DNA of 64,000 nt from RFSX01 sp965248155 (GCA_965248155.1 CBDFIO010000002.1:372001-436000); one strand, 5' to 3'; numbered from the stretch's first letter, positions 34,147 through 42,771 are shown. Program-made: numbers and translations. Notes: generated by a model not told the origin, from the letters alone.

Positions 34147-34950
34147 TTATAATTCAGAAACAGCTACCATTTTATCCTCCACCTCATGAACGAGAGAAAC
34201 ATAATTTGGGTTCCTTTTTATTTGTCTGTCTCTTACCAGGGGTAAGTCGATATGGATATGTTCAACAAATTTCGAAGGTTGAGATTTCATTATATAAATA
34301 TCATCTGCAAGGTAAACCGCCTCAGAAATATCATGAGTAACAAAAACAATTGTAGACTGAAACTTATGCCAGATATTGGTCAACAAATCCTGCATGCTTA
34401 ATCTTGTCTTGATATCTAATGCACCAAATGGTTCATCCATTAATAATATCTTAGGACTTGCTAACAAACTGCGGGCGATAGCGACACGCTGCAATTGTCC
34501 TCCTGACAAACTTGGATATTGAGCATATTTCTTTTCATGGCCTTCCAGTCCAACGAGACGAATAAGATCCATGGCTTGCGCTTCTCTTTCTTCACGTCCT
34601 ATGCCTTGAAACTTAAGAGCCAAAGCCACATTTTCCAATACTGTCATCCAGGGCAGAGATGAATATTGTTGAAAGACCATACTGATACGTTGAGAATCGT
34701 CAAGTTTTTTACCATTGACATTTACTTCTCCTAAAGATGGTTCCTGGAGTCCCGCGATATATCGAAGTAAAGTAGATTTACCACTACCTGACATACCTAG
34801 CACTACAACAAATTGGCCTTGTTCCGGCTTGTCTTCAATAATAAAATTCAAATCTTTAATAATCCAATTATCACCACCGTCGTAACTCTGCCCGATGCCT
34901 TTCAGCTCTATGATATTCTTCTGTTCTTTATTATCAGGAAACAACATCAT
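34147..34950 (-). CDS. ABC transporter ATP-binding protein (SsuB/TauB-like)
   Basis: This 267-residue ATPase is complete. Walker A is GMSGSGKST at residues 52-60, the Q-loop is VFQQYSSLPWMTV, the signature is LSGGQLQRVAIARSL, Walker B is ILLMDEPFGALD and the H-loop is VTHDISEA. The closest style is the nitrate/sulfonate/taurine group. Its start overlaps the permease stop by 17 bases, so they are coupled. It is the last dedicated gene of the SBP-OmpA operon, and meaB follows 13 bases later. Confidence 0.93.
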   Translation of the reverse strand: MMLFPDNKEQKNIIELKGIGQSYDGGDNWIIKDLNFIIEDKPEQGQFVVVLGMSGSGKSTLLRYIAGLQEPSLGEVNVNGKKLDDSQRISMVFQQYSSLPWMTVLENVALALKFQGIGREEREAQAMDLIRLVGLEGHEKKYAQYPSLSGGQLQRVAIARSLLASPKILLMDEPFGALDIKTRLSMQDLLTNIWHKFQSTIVFVTHDISEAVYLADDIYIMKSQPSKFVEHIHIDLPLVRDRQIKRNPNYVSLVHEVEDKMVAVSEL

Positions 34951-36019
34951 TGGATGGCGTTTTGGTTTTATAAAATTTACTTCTATTATCTAAATAAAAG
35001 CGGCGACACTTATATAATATCACACTAATAAGAATAAAGTGAATCACCCAGCAAGTACCGCCGAAGAAATAATCCAGCACTTTAATTCCTAAAAATTGTG
35101 TGAATTCATTAATCGCGAGTATAATGTAAATGGATAAAAATATCCATGTAGAGGCGGTAAATCCGAAATCAAAGATATTATCGAGGATAGAATTCTGTTT
35201 CAATTTCGAACTATACTGATCCTTAATCTGATATTTATGTGGAAACAATTCTTTATCCAATCTTACAAATACTCTGTCCTGAATTATCCCTATCAGGATG
35301 ATTAATAAAAGAACAGCAAATGTTTTATCTACTCTACCCTGTCTCTGTCCTACCCTAAAGATCATAGCTCCGAGTCCTCCCTGACTTCCTATTCCTTCTG
35401 CTACTACAATATATGTCCAAGATATGGCTGTCATGACGCGGATATCATCAATCAATCTTGACATGACGGATGGAATATAAACAGATTTAATCGTCTGCCA
35501 ATCCGTTGCCCCGATTGTATATACGGTTTTAAGATAGACGTCCTTGACTTCGTTAATTCTCTGGACCACAACGGGTAATAAAAATATGAGTATCCCAAAT
35601 GCGAGGAAATTTACTTTCATTGATGTTCCTATTCCAAACCATACGATAAATAAGCCTGTTGTGGCTGCAAGAGGAACAAATCTGACTGCATCAATAGGTC
35701 GTTGATACATTCCTTTAAATAAAGGATATAAGCCAATTAAAAATCCAATTGGTAAGGTAAATAACAATGCCTTCACGTATCCTGCAAGGTTAAACCCTAT
35801 GGATTTAAACATATTAGGAATCAAATTATTATCTGCATATAATTCTCCATATGCAGTCAAGACTTTTAAAGGATTAGGAAGCACACTGGGCATCATAATC
35901 GGGTTTTCACCCATTGTAAGAATGAACCAGATGCCTAATATTATTCCTACTCCAAGAAGTTCAAGTAAAATGTGCCACTTCTTGGGGACATCGCCTCGTA
36001 ATTTGAATAACCAGGACAT
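34934..36019 (-). CDS. ABC transporter permease with extra C-terminal membrane segments
   Basis: The 361-residue permease has a BPD_transp_1-type core. An N-terminal helix lies at about 18-36, with further helices through about residue 250. The EAA-like loop is YTIGATDWQTIKSVYIPSVMSR, followed by the helix AISWTYIVVAEGIGSQGGLG. This core is that of SsuC/TauC-type permeases, which are normally about 250-270 residues. Here about 90 extra residues add two more helices (FGFTASTWIFLSIYIILAI and CWVIHFILISVILYKC). The extension is unusual and may couple to the anchored SBP-OmpA subunit or to the PspA-like protein; that is inference. Confidence 0.9.
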   Translation of the reverse strand: MSWLFKLRGDVPKKWHILLELLGVGIILGIWFILTMGENPIMMPSVLPNPLKVLTAYGELYADNNLIPNMFKSIGFNLAGYVKALLFTLPIGFLIGLYPLFKGMYQRPIDAVRFVPLAATTGLFIVWFGIGTSMKVNFLAFGILIFLLPVVVQRINEVKDVYLKTVYTIGATDWQTIKSVYIPSVMSRLIDDIRVMTAISWTYIVVAEGIGSQGGLGAMIFRVGQRQGRVDKTFAVLLLIILIGIIQDRVFVRLDKELFPHKYQIKDQYSSKLKQNSILDNIFDFGFTASTWIFLSIYIILAINEFTQFLGIKVLDYFFGGTCWVIHFILISVILYKCRRFYLDNRSKFYKTKTPSNDVVS

Positions 36020-36026
36020 ACTTGGC

Positions 36027-37613
36027 CTAGGATGGTATCAACTGAAATTCTGTTCTTCTATTCTTAGCCCGACAATCTTCGGTGCCATTGCTCTCACATC
36101 CAACAACCGGTTTATCAGGACCATTACCCATTATCACAAATCTGTTGGCTGACATTCCATATGAATTTCTAAGATAGTCTGCTACAGATTTTGCTCTCTT
36201 TTCAGACAAATCCATATTCATAGCACGTGCTCCGGTATTATCTGTATTACCTTCTACCCGAACTTTAACATTGGCAAAAGATTTTGCAATATCAGCAAAC
36301 TGGAGATCGATGATGGTTTTTGTATTTTCTGATAGAGCAAATTGCCCTGTAGCGAAACTTATACTTATAGGTTTGCTTGCAAAGGCGGCTATCGTTTTGT
36401 CGGCTGCAGTTGCTGGTTCAAATGTTTTGTCTTTTTCAGCTGAATAACGAGATTCTGTTAATTGTCCTTCCGCAGATCTTATTGGACCAGTGTTGATAAC
36501 AGATCTCCAACTTGGTCCCAGCTTTTCATTATCTCCCATCTGAACAAATTTCTGGTTCATCTTGTCATAAAGATCACCTCCTTTCATTCCTCTAAAGCTG
36601 TTATTCAATCCGAAGAAATTAACATTATCTCCATGCGAAGCATAATATACATTGTCCATCATTCCCTGAGCGTCTTCAACAGTGACCTCACAAAATTCAG
36701 CCAAATATTTTGCAGCTTTCTCTTTGTTATTAGGGTTGCTAATCTCGGCGACGGCTTTCATCCATCCTTCATAAAAGGCATCAAATAATTCTCGTTTTTG
36801 TTCGATGACTTCTTGCTTAGCGAACATTATATCTCCAATAATATGGGATTGTTCTCTTGTGGTTAATAGTATTTTTGACTCGGGTACATCTCTTGTAGCA
36901 ATTATGTCATCCGGACTCCAGACAACTGCAGCATCTATATCATTAGATCTGAAAAGTTCTGCCGCTTTAAGATTATCGGTTGTTTTAACCAATTCTACGT
37001 CATTGATAGAAAGTCCTGCTGATTCAAGAGCAGTAACCAACATTGTTTGTGCAGGAGCGGGAACAGCTAATGCAATTTTCTTACCTTTTAAATCATTAAC
37101 AGAATTAATACCTCTTTTAACGATTATTGCATCCCCGCCTCTCGACCAATCTACTTGCATAAAAGCTTTTGGATTAAGAGCAGCAAGATCATCAGGGGCA
37201 GTATAAAAAGAGAAGGCATCTGCTGTCTGAACCAATACATCATACTCATCGCCTATCCATGCATTCAGTGCATTCATCAGGTCATTTTCCATTTTAAAAT
37301 CAACCTTCATGTTGTAATCCTTATAGTACCGGCTTCTTGTATTCGCTTCTGCCCCTTCATTAAAATAAAGACCTGGAGCATAACCTCCCCACATAACCAG
37401 CTGTACTCTAAGCGTATTCTCATCTCCTGCTTCTCCACTATCAGATGTATTTGCAGTATTGTTTCCTCTATTATTTTGTTCTAACTCAGCCTTGTTTTTC
37501 AGGCTTTGCCCAAGTTCAGTGTTATCAAGGGCCCATTTTCCTGCAAAGGTGATAGCTGCCAGGATAAGAATGGTTATCAAAAGTTTAGAGAACATTGTTA
37601 ATCGTCGTGCCAT
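36027..37613 (-). CDS. Membrane-anchored ABC substrate-binding protein fused to an OmpA-like domain
   Basis: The 528-residue protein has an N-terminal membrane helix (SKLLITILILAAITFAGKWAL) without a clear cleavage site. An NMT1/sulfonate-type solute-binding fold follows at about 80-370: DVLVQTADAFSFYTAPDDLA, DLKGKKIALAVPAPAQTMLV, DIDAAVVWSPDDIIA. A linker leads to an OmpA-C-like domain at about 405-528 (VEGNTDNTGARAMNMDLSEK, RAKSVADYLRNSYGM), which in other proteins binds peptidoglycan. One polypeptide would thus link inner membrane, ligand pocket and cell wall. It sits between the PspA-like gene and the permease gene (7-base gap). Ligand unknown. Confidence 0.88.
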   Translation of the reverse strand: MARRLTMFSKLLITILILAAITFAGKWALDNTELGQSLKNKAELEQNNRGNNTANTSDSGEAGDENTLRVQLVMWGGYAPGLYFNEGAEANTRSRYYKDYNMKVDFKMENDLMNALNAWIGDEYDVLVQTADAFSFYTAPDDLAALNPKAFMQVDWSRGGDAIIVKRGINSVNDLKGKKIALAVPAPAQTMLVTALESAGLSINDVELVKTTDNLKAAELFRSNDIDAAVVWSPDDIIATRDVPESKILLTTREQSHIIGDIMFAKQEVIEQKRELFDAFYEGWMKAVAEISNPNNKEKAAKYLAEFCEVTVEDAQGMMDNVYYASHGDNVNFFGLNNSFRGMKGGDLYDKMNQKFVQMGDNEKLGPSWRSVINTGPIRSAEGQLTESRYSAEKDKTFEPATAADKTIAAFASKPISISFATGQFALSENTKTIIDLQFADIAKSFANVKVRVEGNTDNTGARAMNMDLSEKRAKSVADYLRNSYGMSANRFVIMGNGPDKPVVGCESNGTEDCRAKNRRTEFQLIPS

Positions 37614-37647
37614 GAGTTATTGTATTGAGTTCTTTAAAATATTATTA

Positions 37648-38676
37648 TTAATCAAAAAAAGTATCATATTGGTTTGACCTGCCCACTTTTTGTGGTTGCT
37701 TGATCGGCTCACTAAGGTCCAGGATCTGCCCTTCATCTTCGGCTTTATTTATAAGGTCCTGTTTTTCTGTTCCTAACAACAATGAGGTTGATTCTCTTTC
37801 CCACTGCTCCAACAATTTCATTCCCTTCTCCTCAAAGATTCCATTTTGTAAATCAATTGAATCCATAAAGCTTTCTGACATTTCCATAAATCTTTCCATC
37901 TCTCCTACTTTATTACTTACATCATCTGCAATGGCTTCAAGCGCCCGATCGAACATTTCTTTTTTATCACTATCCCCTTTGATGATATTCATAGCAGATT
38001 TCATTGCAGATTTCATTGCAGAATGTCCTGCAAGCATAGCTTTTCTTTCTTGCTGTTTTACTTTAACCTGATCTTCTATATCTTCAGAAAGGATTGCCGA
38101 ATTTTCATACATTTTGGAAAGGACTCTATAAAGGACTTCCATCTTTTTATAAAGATCTCCTAATTTGAGGTTTGAATCTTTTAGCCATCCGGCTTTTCTG
38201 CTTTTCAGAATCATGACGGCTTCTTGCTGTGTTTCCTTGGCTTTGCTTGCGAGTTGAAGATTGGCTTTGATTTCCTTTTGATTATTGATAATCATCTCTT
38301 TCAACTTATGCATTTGGCCTCTCAATTTTCCAATCTGCTTGCGCATCTTTTTGAGATTGGATTTTAGGTCATCAACATAGCTTTTAAGAATACCTATCGG
38401 ATCGATCTGAACAAAAATTCCTGTGATCCATCGCATGGTGCTCTTATACATATACCATATGAGATTTCTGGCTTTTGAATCTAAGCCAAAGAAGATAATC
38501 ATTCCTAAGACTCCGAGAGTAACTGCCAATCCAAGTGTTGTATTTAGAAAGGCAAATAATGCGCCTCTGTTGCTGGGAACAATAATCCCAATTCCAATTA
38601 ATGCTCCAATTAAAAATATAGCACCCGTAACACCTTCAGGTTTTCTCCAGAAAGACTTTTTCTTATAATCTGACAT
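37648..38676 (-). CDS. PspA/IM30-like coiled-coil membrane protein
   Basis: This 342-residue protein has two N-terminal membrane helices (about 18-34 and 43-64). A long coiled coil spans roughly residues 95-300, rich in Lys, Glu, Met and Gln: DLKSNLKKMRKQIGKLRGQM, KANLQLASKAKETQQEAVMI. PspA proteins are purely coiled coil and peripheral, so this would be a membrane-anchored relative; the resemblance is in coiled-coil style and not proven. A short internal repeat SAMKSAMKSAMN is encoded by 15-base near repeats. It is the first gene of the SBP-OmpA/ABC operon, with a -7 promoter element 31 bases upstream. Confidence 0.72.
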   Translation of the reverse strand: MSDYKKKSFWRKPEGVTGAIFLIGALIGIGIIVPSNRGALFAFLNTTLGLAVTLGVLGMIIFFGLDSKARNLIWYMYKSTMRWITGIFVQIDPIGILKSYVDDLKSNLKKMRKQIGKLRGQMHKLKEMIINNQKEIKANLQLASKAKETQQEAVMILKSRKAGWLKDSNLKLGDLYKKMEVLYRVLSKMYENSAILSEDIEDQVKVKQQERKAMLAGHSAMKSAMKSAMNIIKGDSDKKEMFDRALEAIADDVSNKVGEMERFMEMSESFMDSIDLQNGIFEEKGMKLLEQWERESTSLLLGTEKQDLINKAEDEGQILDLSEPIKQPQKVGRSNQYDTFFD

Positions 38677-38706
38677 TCATACAATTAAAAAGGTAAAAGA
38701 TGGTGG

Positions 38707-38714
38707 CAAAGATA
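38707..38714 (-). promoter_or_regulatory. Candidate promoter element of the PspA-like/SBP-OmpA/ABC operon
   Basis: On the minus strand TATCTTTG matches the Bacteroidota -7 consensus TAnnTTTG and lies 31 bases before the PspA-like start. A TTTG at the correct -33 spacing is not clear. Confidence 0.4.
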
Positions 38715-38836
38715 CAATATGCAAAGCGATACACATATTACCAACCCTATATATTTAGTAACAATTCCCGAAGTTTTTAATAATCGTCTAATTGAATAAA
38801 AGGAAGGATAAACGGACAAGATTTAGGCATAAAAAA

Positions 38837-38877
38837 GAAGTTCTTGTAGTATATAAACTGCAAGAACTTGCTTTTTT
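38837..38877 (+). terminator. Terminator-like hairpin in noncoding region
   Basis: GTTCTTGTAG (38840-38849) pairs with CTGCAAGAAC (38858-38867) with one G-T pair, extended by AA/TT. It is followed by TGC and six T, and preceded by six A, so it could work on either strand. No plus-strand gene precedes it. Confidence 0.7.
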
Positions 38878-39253
38878 AACACTCTTAAATGAATTTTTCT
38901 TTGAAAATATTGAATACACTCAATATCAATATTAACCCAGAACTTTAAACACCTTTAGTTTTTTAAGAATAATAACACCTTTAAAAAACAATTCATGAAC
39001 TGAATGGCGTGGGCTTTTTTTGTTAGGCAATAGAGTAGACTATAAATCCTTATAGAATGTCTATACCCTCTTTCTCAATATCTGCATCTCAATTATGAAT
39101 ACAATACAAATATCTTGACTTTAATACATTTAAACTATTACAAAAGGCCACTACAGAAGACACGCAATATTTTCATATATAACAATTATCTTAATTGTAT
39201 ATAATTGATTTTGTGCGCATTAAATAAAAAATGTATAGTGTTTTGCATAAAAA

Positions 39254-39285
39254 AAGCCTCAGCATTGCTTGCTGAGGCTTGCCTT
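39254..39285 (+). terminator. Terminator-like hairpin in noncoding region
   Basis: AAGCCTCAGCA (39254-39264) pairs perfectly with TGCTGAGGCTT (39270-39280) around a 5-base loop. It is flanked by an upstream A7 run and a weak downstream T tract. The A run would give a good U tract on the minus strand. No gene adjoins it on either side. Confidence 0.7.
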
Positions 39286-39428
39286 TAACATTCTTAAATA
39301 TTCTATTGTGTAAAGGAAGTAGGTAATCTGGTCAGATAAGTCCGTTTAAAACCCGGACTCAAGGTTTCCGGTTTAAAGTTTTAAAACTTAGAGGTACTCT
39401 ATAAATCTCCATGATCTTCGATAATACC

Positions 39429-39448
39429 TAATAGTTCTAGAACTATTA
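39429..39448. repeat. 20-bp perfect palindrome
   Basis: The half-site TAATAGTTCT is followed immediately by its reverse complement AGAACTATTA. With no loop, it looks more like a dimeric repressor operator than a hairpin. It lies in the gene-free stretch about 350 bases before the gene at 39803. Confidence 0.6.
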
Positions 39449-39802
39449 ATACTACATCCATTAAAAATAGATTTAACAAAGTGAATAAATGTTTAACGCT
39501 ATAAAGCTATAGCTAAAATCAGGCCATAAAAATAACAGGAACGAACATGTTGGGACATGCGTTTTTGGCAGGAATGGAACCTTATTTGGGGAAGATTCCA
39601 GGTTTCAAGTTTTACAATACGATTGAAAAGCAGCTCACGCTACATTTTCATCCATTATTCTCATCTCAAACAAATATAAATATAGAAACGACAAATATAC
39701 TATCACATAAAAGCTCTATATGGGACATGCATTATTAAATATATTATTTATTTTTGATATGTAAACCAGTATTAATCAAGGGAAATAAAGTTAAATCAAA
39801 GC

Positions 39803-40207
39803 ATGCAAGACCTAAAAGCAATCGTAAATCTGCTTTCTACACAGAAGCACAAGCAAATTGAAATCATCACAGAAGACGCCCAGTTGTCAGAAAAAACAAA
39901 ATTGTTATACGATAATGTTAAAGAAGGAAATTTCGATACAGACGAAGATGCTGCAAAGGCATTATATAATAGCAATGAGAAAAACGAAAGCTATCGCAAG
40001 CTAAAATACAGGTTGAAAGAAAGGCTCATCAATACATTATTCTTTATCGATATTCAAAATTATTCAAAGTCTGCATTTGAAAAAGCTATTAACAGGAACT
40101 ATAAGCACTGGTCATCTGCAAGAATACTTTTGGAAAAAGGATTGAGGGGGCCTTCAATGACGATTTTAGAAAATAGTTTAAAGACCTCGATGAAATTTGA
40201 TATGTAA
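39803..40207 (+). pseudogene. Short helical protein (Bacteroidota family N-terminal domain), 3' end altered by IS3
   Basis: The 134-residue product resembles the N-terminal domain of longer Bacteroidota proteins of about 500 residues. It shows IVNLLSTQKHKQIEIITEDA, KTKLLYDNVKEGNFDTDEDA, YRKLKYRLKERLINTLFFID and SARILLEKGLRGPSMTIL. It ends ...KFDM where the IS3-family element starts at 40203. Removing the element and one ATA duplication gives ...KFDTTL and then a stop, so even before insertion the gene ended here. It was therefore either a short homologue or already truncated. The likeness to the longer family is from memory of the pattern and needs a search. Confidence 0.55.
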
Positions 40208-40267
40208 ATCGTCAAATAAAAGTGGACTGTAGGTCTTCAAACCAAAGTGGACAATAAGTGAATAAAA

Positions 40268-40606
40268 TTAAGTTACACTTTTAAAAGTTAAATTGAAATA
40301 TTTTTGTCTGCGTTTTTTAAATGTTTTGTGTTTACATAATTTTCTTCTCTTCAGTTTTTCTTCTTTTAATCCATAATAAACATCTGCTGGTGTCAAGTTT
40401 TGTAAAGATTCATGATATCTGTGATGGTTATAATATTTTACAAATTGTGAAAGACGAAAACTCAATTCACCTGGGCTGTAATAATGATCCAGTTTAATTA
40501 CATTTTTCATCGTTCTGTGATACCTTTCAATCTTGCCTTGCGTTTGAGGATGACCAGGTCTTCCTCTCACATGTTTAATTTTGTAATCATCCAAATAAGA
40601 GCTCAA
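40268..40606 (-). pseudogene. IS3 orfB 3' fragment, array copy 1
   Basis: This codes the last 112 residues of the transposase from SSYLDDYKIKHVRGRPGHPQ onward. It carries only the catalytic Glu region (TQGKIERYHRTMKNV), not the two Asp segments. It begins at an in-frame TTG next to the unit junction, has no native start and is not expected to be functional. Confidence 0.85.
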
Positions 40607-40652
40607 CTCTTGTGTAGGTCTTCAAACCAAAGTGGACAATAAGTGAATAAAA

Positions 40653-40991
40653 TTAAGTTACACTTTTAAAAGTTAAATTGAAATATTTTTGTCTGCGTTT
40701 TTTAAATGTTTTGTGTTTACATAATTTTCTTCTCTTCAGTTTTTCTTCTTTTAATCCATAATAAACATCTGCTGGTGTCAAGTTTTGTAAAGATTCATGA
40801 TATCTGTGATGGTTATAATATTTTACAAATTGTGAAAGACGAAAACTCAATTCACCTGGGCTGTAATAATGATCCAGTTTAATTACATTTTTCATCGTTC
40901 TGTGATACCTTTCAATCTTGCCTTGCGTTTGAGGATGACCAGGTCTTCCTCTCACATGTTTAATTTTGTAATCATCCAAATAAGAGCTCAA
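40653..40991 (-). pseudogene. IS3 orfB 3' fragment, array copy 2
   Basis: This is identical in protein to copy 1 (SFRLSQ, LTPADV variants). It is one 385-bp period downstream and has the same truncation point. Confidence 0.85.
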
Positions 40992-41037
40992 CTCTTGTGT
41001 AGGTCTTCAAACCAAAGTGGACAATAAGTGAATAAAA

Positions 41038-41376
41038 TTAAGTTACACTTTTAAAAGTTAAATTGAAATATTTTTGTCTGCGTTTTTTAAATGTTTTGTG
41101 TTTACATAATTTTCTTCTCTTCAGTTTTTCTTCTTTTAATCCATAATAAACATCTGCTGGTATCAAGTTTTGTAAAGATTCATGATATCTGTGATGGTTA
41201 TAATATTTTACAAATTGTGAAAGAGGAAAACTCAATTCACCTGGGCTGTAATAATGATCCAGTTTAATTACATTTTTCATCGTTCTGTGATACCTTTCAA
41301 TCTTGCCTTGCGTTTGAGGATGACCAGGTCTTCCTCTCACATGTTTAATTTTGTAATCATCCAAATAAGAGCTCAA
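41038..41376 (-). pseudogene. IS3 orfB 3' fragment, array copy 3
   Basis: It has the same extent as copies 1 and 2 but carries the variants of the intact orfB (SFPLSQ, LIPADV), so it derives most directly from the present full gene. Confidence 0.85.
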
Positions 41377-41422
41377 CTCTTGTGTAGGTCTTCAAACCAA
41401 AGTGGACAATAAGTGAATAAAA

Positions 41423-42406
41423 TTAAGTTACACTTTTAAAAGTTAAATTGAAATATTTTTGTCTGCGTTTTTTAAATGTTTTGTGTTTACATAATTTTCT
41501 TCTCTTCAGTTTTTCTTCTTTTAATCCATAATAAACATCTGCTGGTATCAAGTTTTGTAAAGATTCATGATATCTGTGATGGTTATAATATTTTACAAAT
41601 TGTGAAAGAGGAAAACTCAATTCACCTGGGCTGTAATAATGATCCAGTTTAATTACATTTTTCATCGTTCTGTGATACCTTTCAATCTTGCCTTGCGTTT
41701 GAGGATGACCAGGTCTTCCTCTCACATGTTTAATTTTGTAATCATCCAAATAAGAGCTCAACTCTTGACTTAAATAACAAGATCCATTATCAGATAATAA
41801 CTTAGGCGGTTTATTCAAATTTACATTTGGATGGTTTAATGCCTGATTCAAAGTATTTTTTACATCAAGGGTTTTCATCGTTGAGCACAACTCCCAACTT
41901 ATAATGTACCTAGAATAATCATCTAATATAGTCGATAGGTAATACCATCCCCAGCCAATGATTTTGAAATAAGTAAAATCAGTTTGCCACATTTGATTGA
42001 CAGTTGTTGTTTTGTCTTTAAATTCATCTGCGGCAGATATCAGATCATAATGAGGAGGGTTTATCAGTCCAGCAGATTTCAATATTCTGTAAACACTGCT
42101 TTCGCTTATAAAGTATTGATTCTCATCAGTATACCTGCAAGCCAATTCTCTACAAGAAAGCTCTGAAACTTCCAGTGCCAGATTCAATATATTAGACCTG
42201 ATCCGATCAGGAATCTTGTTCCAGTAATGCTTCCTTGTACTTTTCTTTTCCTCTAATCCTACAATTCCATTTTCCCGATATTTCTTATACCAGTTGTAAA
42301 AGGTTGATTTGTGAATACCGATTTCTTTAAGCGTTCGTCTAATGCTCCATTCAGATTGCTCAACAATTCTGATCAATTCCATTTTTTCTTTTGCTGTAAA
42401 TCGCAT
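41423..42406 (-). CDS. IS3-family transposase OrfB (integrase catalytic domain)
   Basis: This 327-residue protein begins with helix-turn-helix sequence (SIRRTLKEIGIHKSTFYNWY). An HTH_21-like region and an rve core follow, with the DDE residues: MWQTDFTYFKI, LLSDNGSCYL and TQGKIERYHRT. The frame is intact. It is probably made as an OrfAB fusion: after a -1 slip at the A7 run in orfA (42441-42447, coding strand AAAAAAAG), the reading frame runs through KLEWSKIKFKKYMRF straight into OrfB. Its last 112 codons are repeated three more times downstream. Confidence 0.93.
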   Translation of the reverse strand: MRFTAKEKMELIRIVEQSEWSIRRTLKEIGIHKSTFYNWYKKYRENGIVGLEEKKSTRKHYWNKIPDRIRSNILNLALEVSELSCRELACRYTDENQYFISESSVYRILKSAGLINPPHYDLISAADEFKDKTTTVNQMWQTDFTYFKIIGWGWYYLSTILDDYSRYIISWELCSTMKTLDVKNTLNQALNHPNVNLNKPPKLLSDNGSCYLSQELSSYLDDYKIKHVRGRPGHPQTQGKIERYHRTMKNVIKLDHYYSPGELSFPLSQFVKYYNHHRYHESLQNLIPADVYYGLKEEKLKRRKLCKHKTFKKRRQKYFNLTFKSVT

Positions 42407-42420
42407 ATACTTCTTGAATT

Positions 42421-42771
42421 TTATTTTACTCCATTCAAGCTTTTTTTAAGCACACGATTTTTCAGGGTAAGTTCTGCTACTACCTCTTTAAGGTCTTGAT
42501 TTTCTGTCTTTAGATGTTGAACTTCTGAAGTGTTGGCTTCACGTTCTGTATCTCCCTTTAAACGTTTCTTCCCTGCTTCCATGAAATCTTTACTCCACTT
42601 ATAATATAGTGGTTGTGAAATCTCTTCTCTTCTACAAAGAGAAGCAACACTTTGTTCTCCTCTTAATCCTTCAATGACTATTCTAATCTTTTCTTCTGTA
42701 GAAAATTTACGTCTTGTCCTTCTTTTTACATCTCGGACATAAGATTCTGCTGATTTGTTTTTCTTGGTCAT
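42421..42771 (-). CDS. IS3-family OrfA (helix-turn-helix protein)
   Basis: The 116-residue protein has an HTH_Tnp_1 domain (FSTEEKIRIVIEGLRGEQSV, LCRREEISQPLYYKWSKDF) and a leucine-zipper-like C terminus (VQHLKTENQDLKEVVAELTL). It ends LKKSLNGVK and stop, 14 bases before the OrfB start. The AAA-AAA-AG run near its 3' end is the usual IS3-family slippery site for making OrfAB. OrfA alone usually acts as a regulator of transposition. Confidence 0.92.
   Translation of the reverse strand: MTKKNKSAESYVRDVKRRTRRKFSTEEKIRIVIEGLRGEQSVASLCRREEISQPLYYKWSKDFMEAGKKRLKGDTEREANTSEVQHLKTENQDLKEVVAELTLKNRVLKKSLNGVK

Larger units (their letters stand above)
38677..39802. other. 1.1 kb stretch with no supportable gene; hairpins and palindromes
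   Basis: No convincing reading frame exists here: the 63-codon frame at 39547-39738 lacks any recognisable feature. The region is very AT-rich. It holds two strong terminator-like hairpins (38837-38877, 39254-39285) that have no protein gene upstream on the plus strand. It also holds a 20-bp perfect palindrome (39429-39448), a 14-bp palindrome AAGTTTTAAAACTT near 39377-39390, and alternative stems around 39337-39372 built on CCGGACT/AGTCCG. These suggest small untranslated transcripts, which cannot be named from sequence alone. Confidence 0.5.
40228..41767. repeat. Four tandem copies of a 385-bp unit (IS3 left end plus orfB 3' end)
   Basis: Units begin at 40228, 40613, 40998 and 41383. Each starts with the native left-end sequence TGTAGGTCTTC and runs to CTCTTG inside orfB; the fourth continues into the intact gene. 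Copies 1 and 2 share two variants (encoding SFRLSQ and LTPADV) while copies 3 and 4 share the alternatives (SFPLSQ and LIPADV). The array therefore grew in at least two steps, or copied in blocks. Confidence 0.93.

Noticed and set aside
39547..39738. A 63-codon open frame in the noncoding stretch
   Set aside because: No signal peptide, domain or start context, and the composition matches its noncoding surroundings. Treated as chance.
40228..41767. Regular tandem repeats that might be read as a CRISPR array
   Set aside because: The unit is 385 bp of continuous IS3 sequence with no short repeat-spacer alternation and no cas genes nearby.
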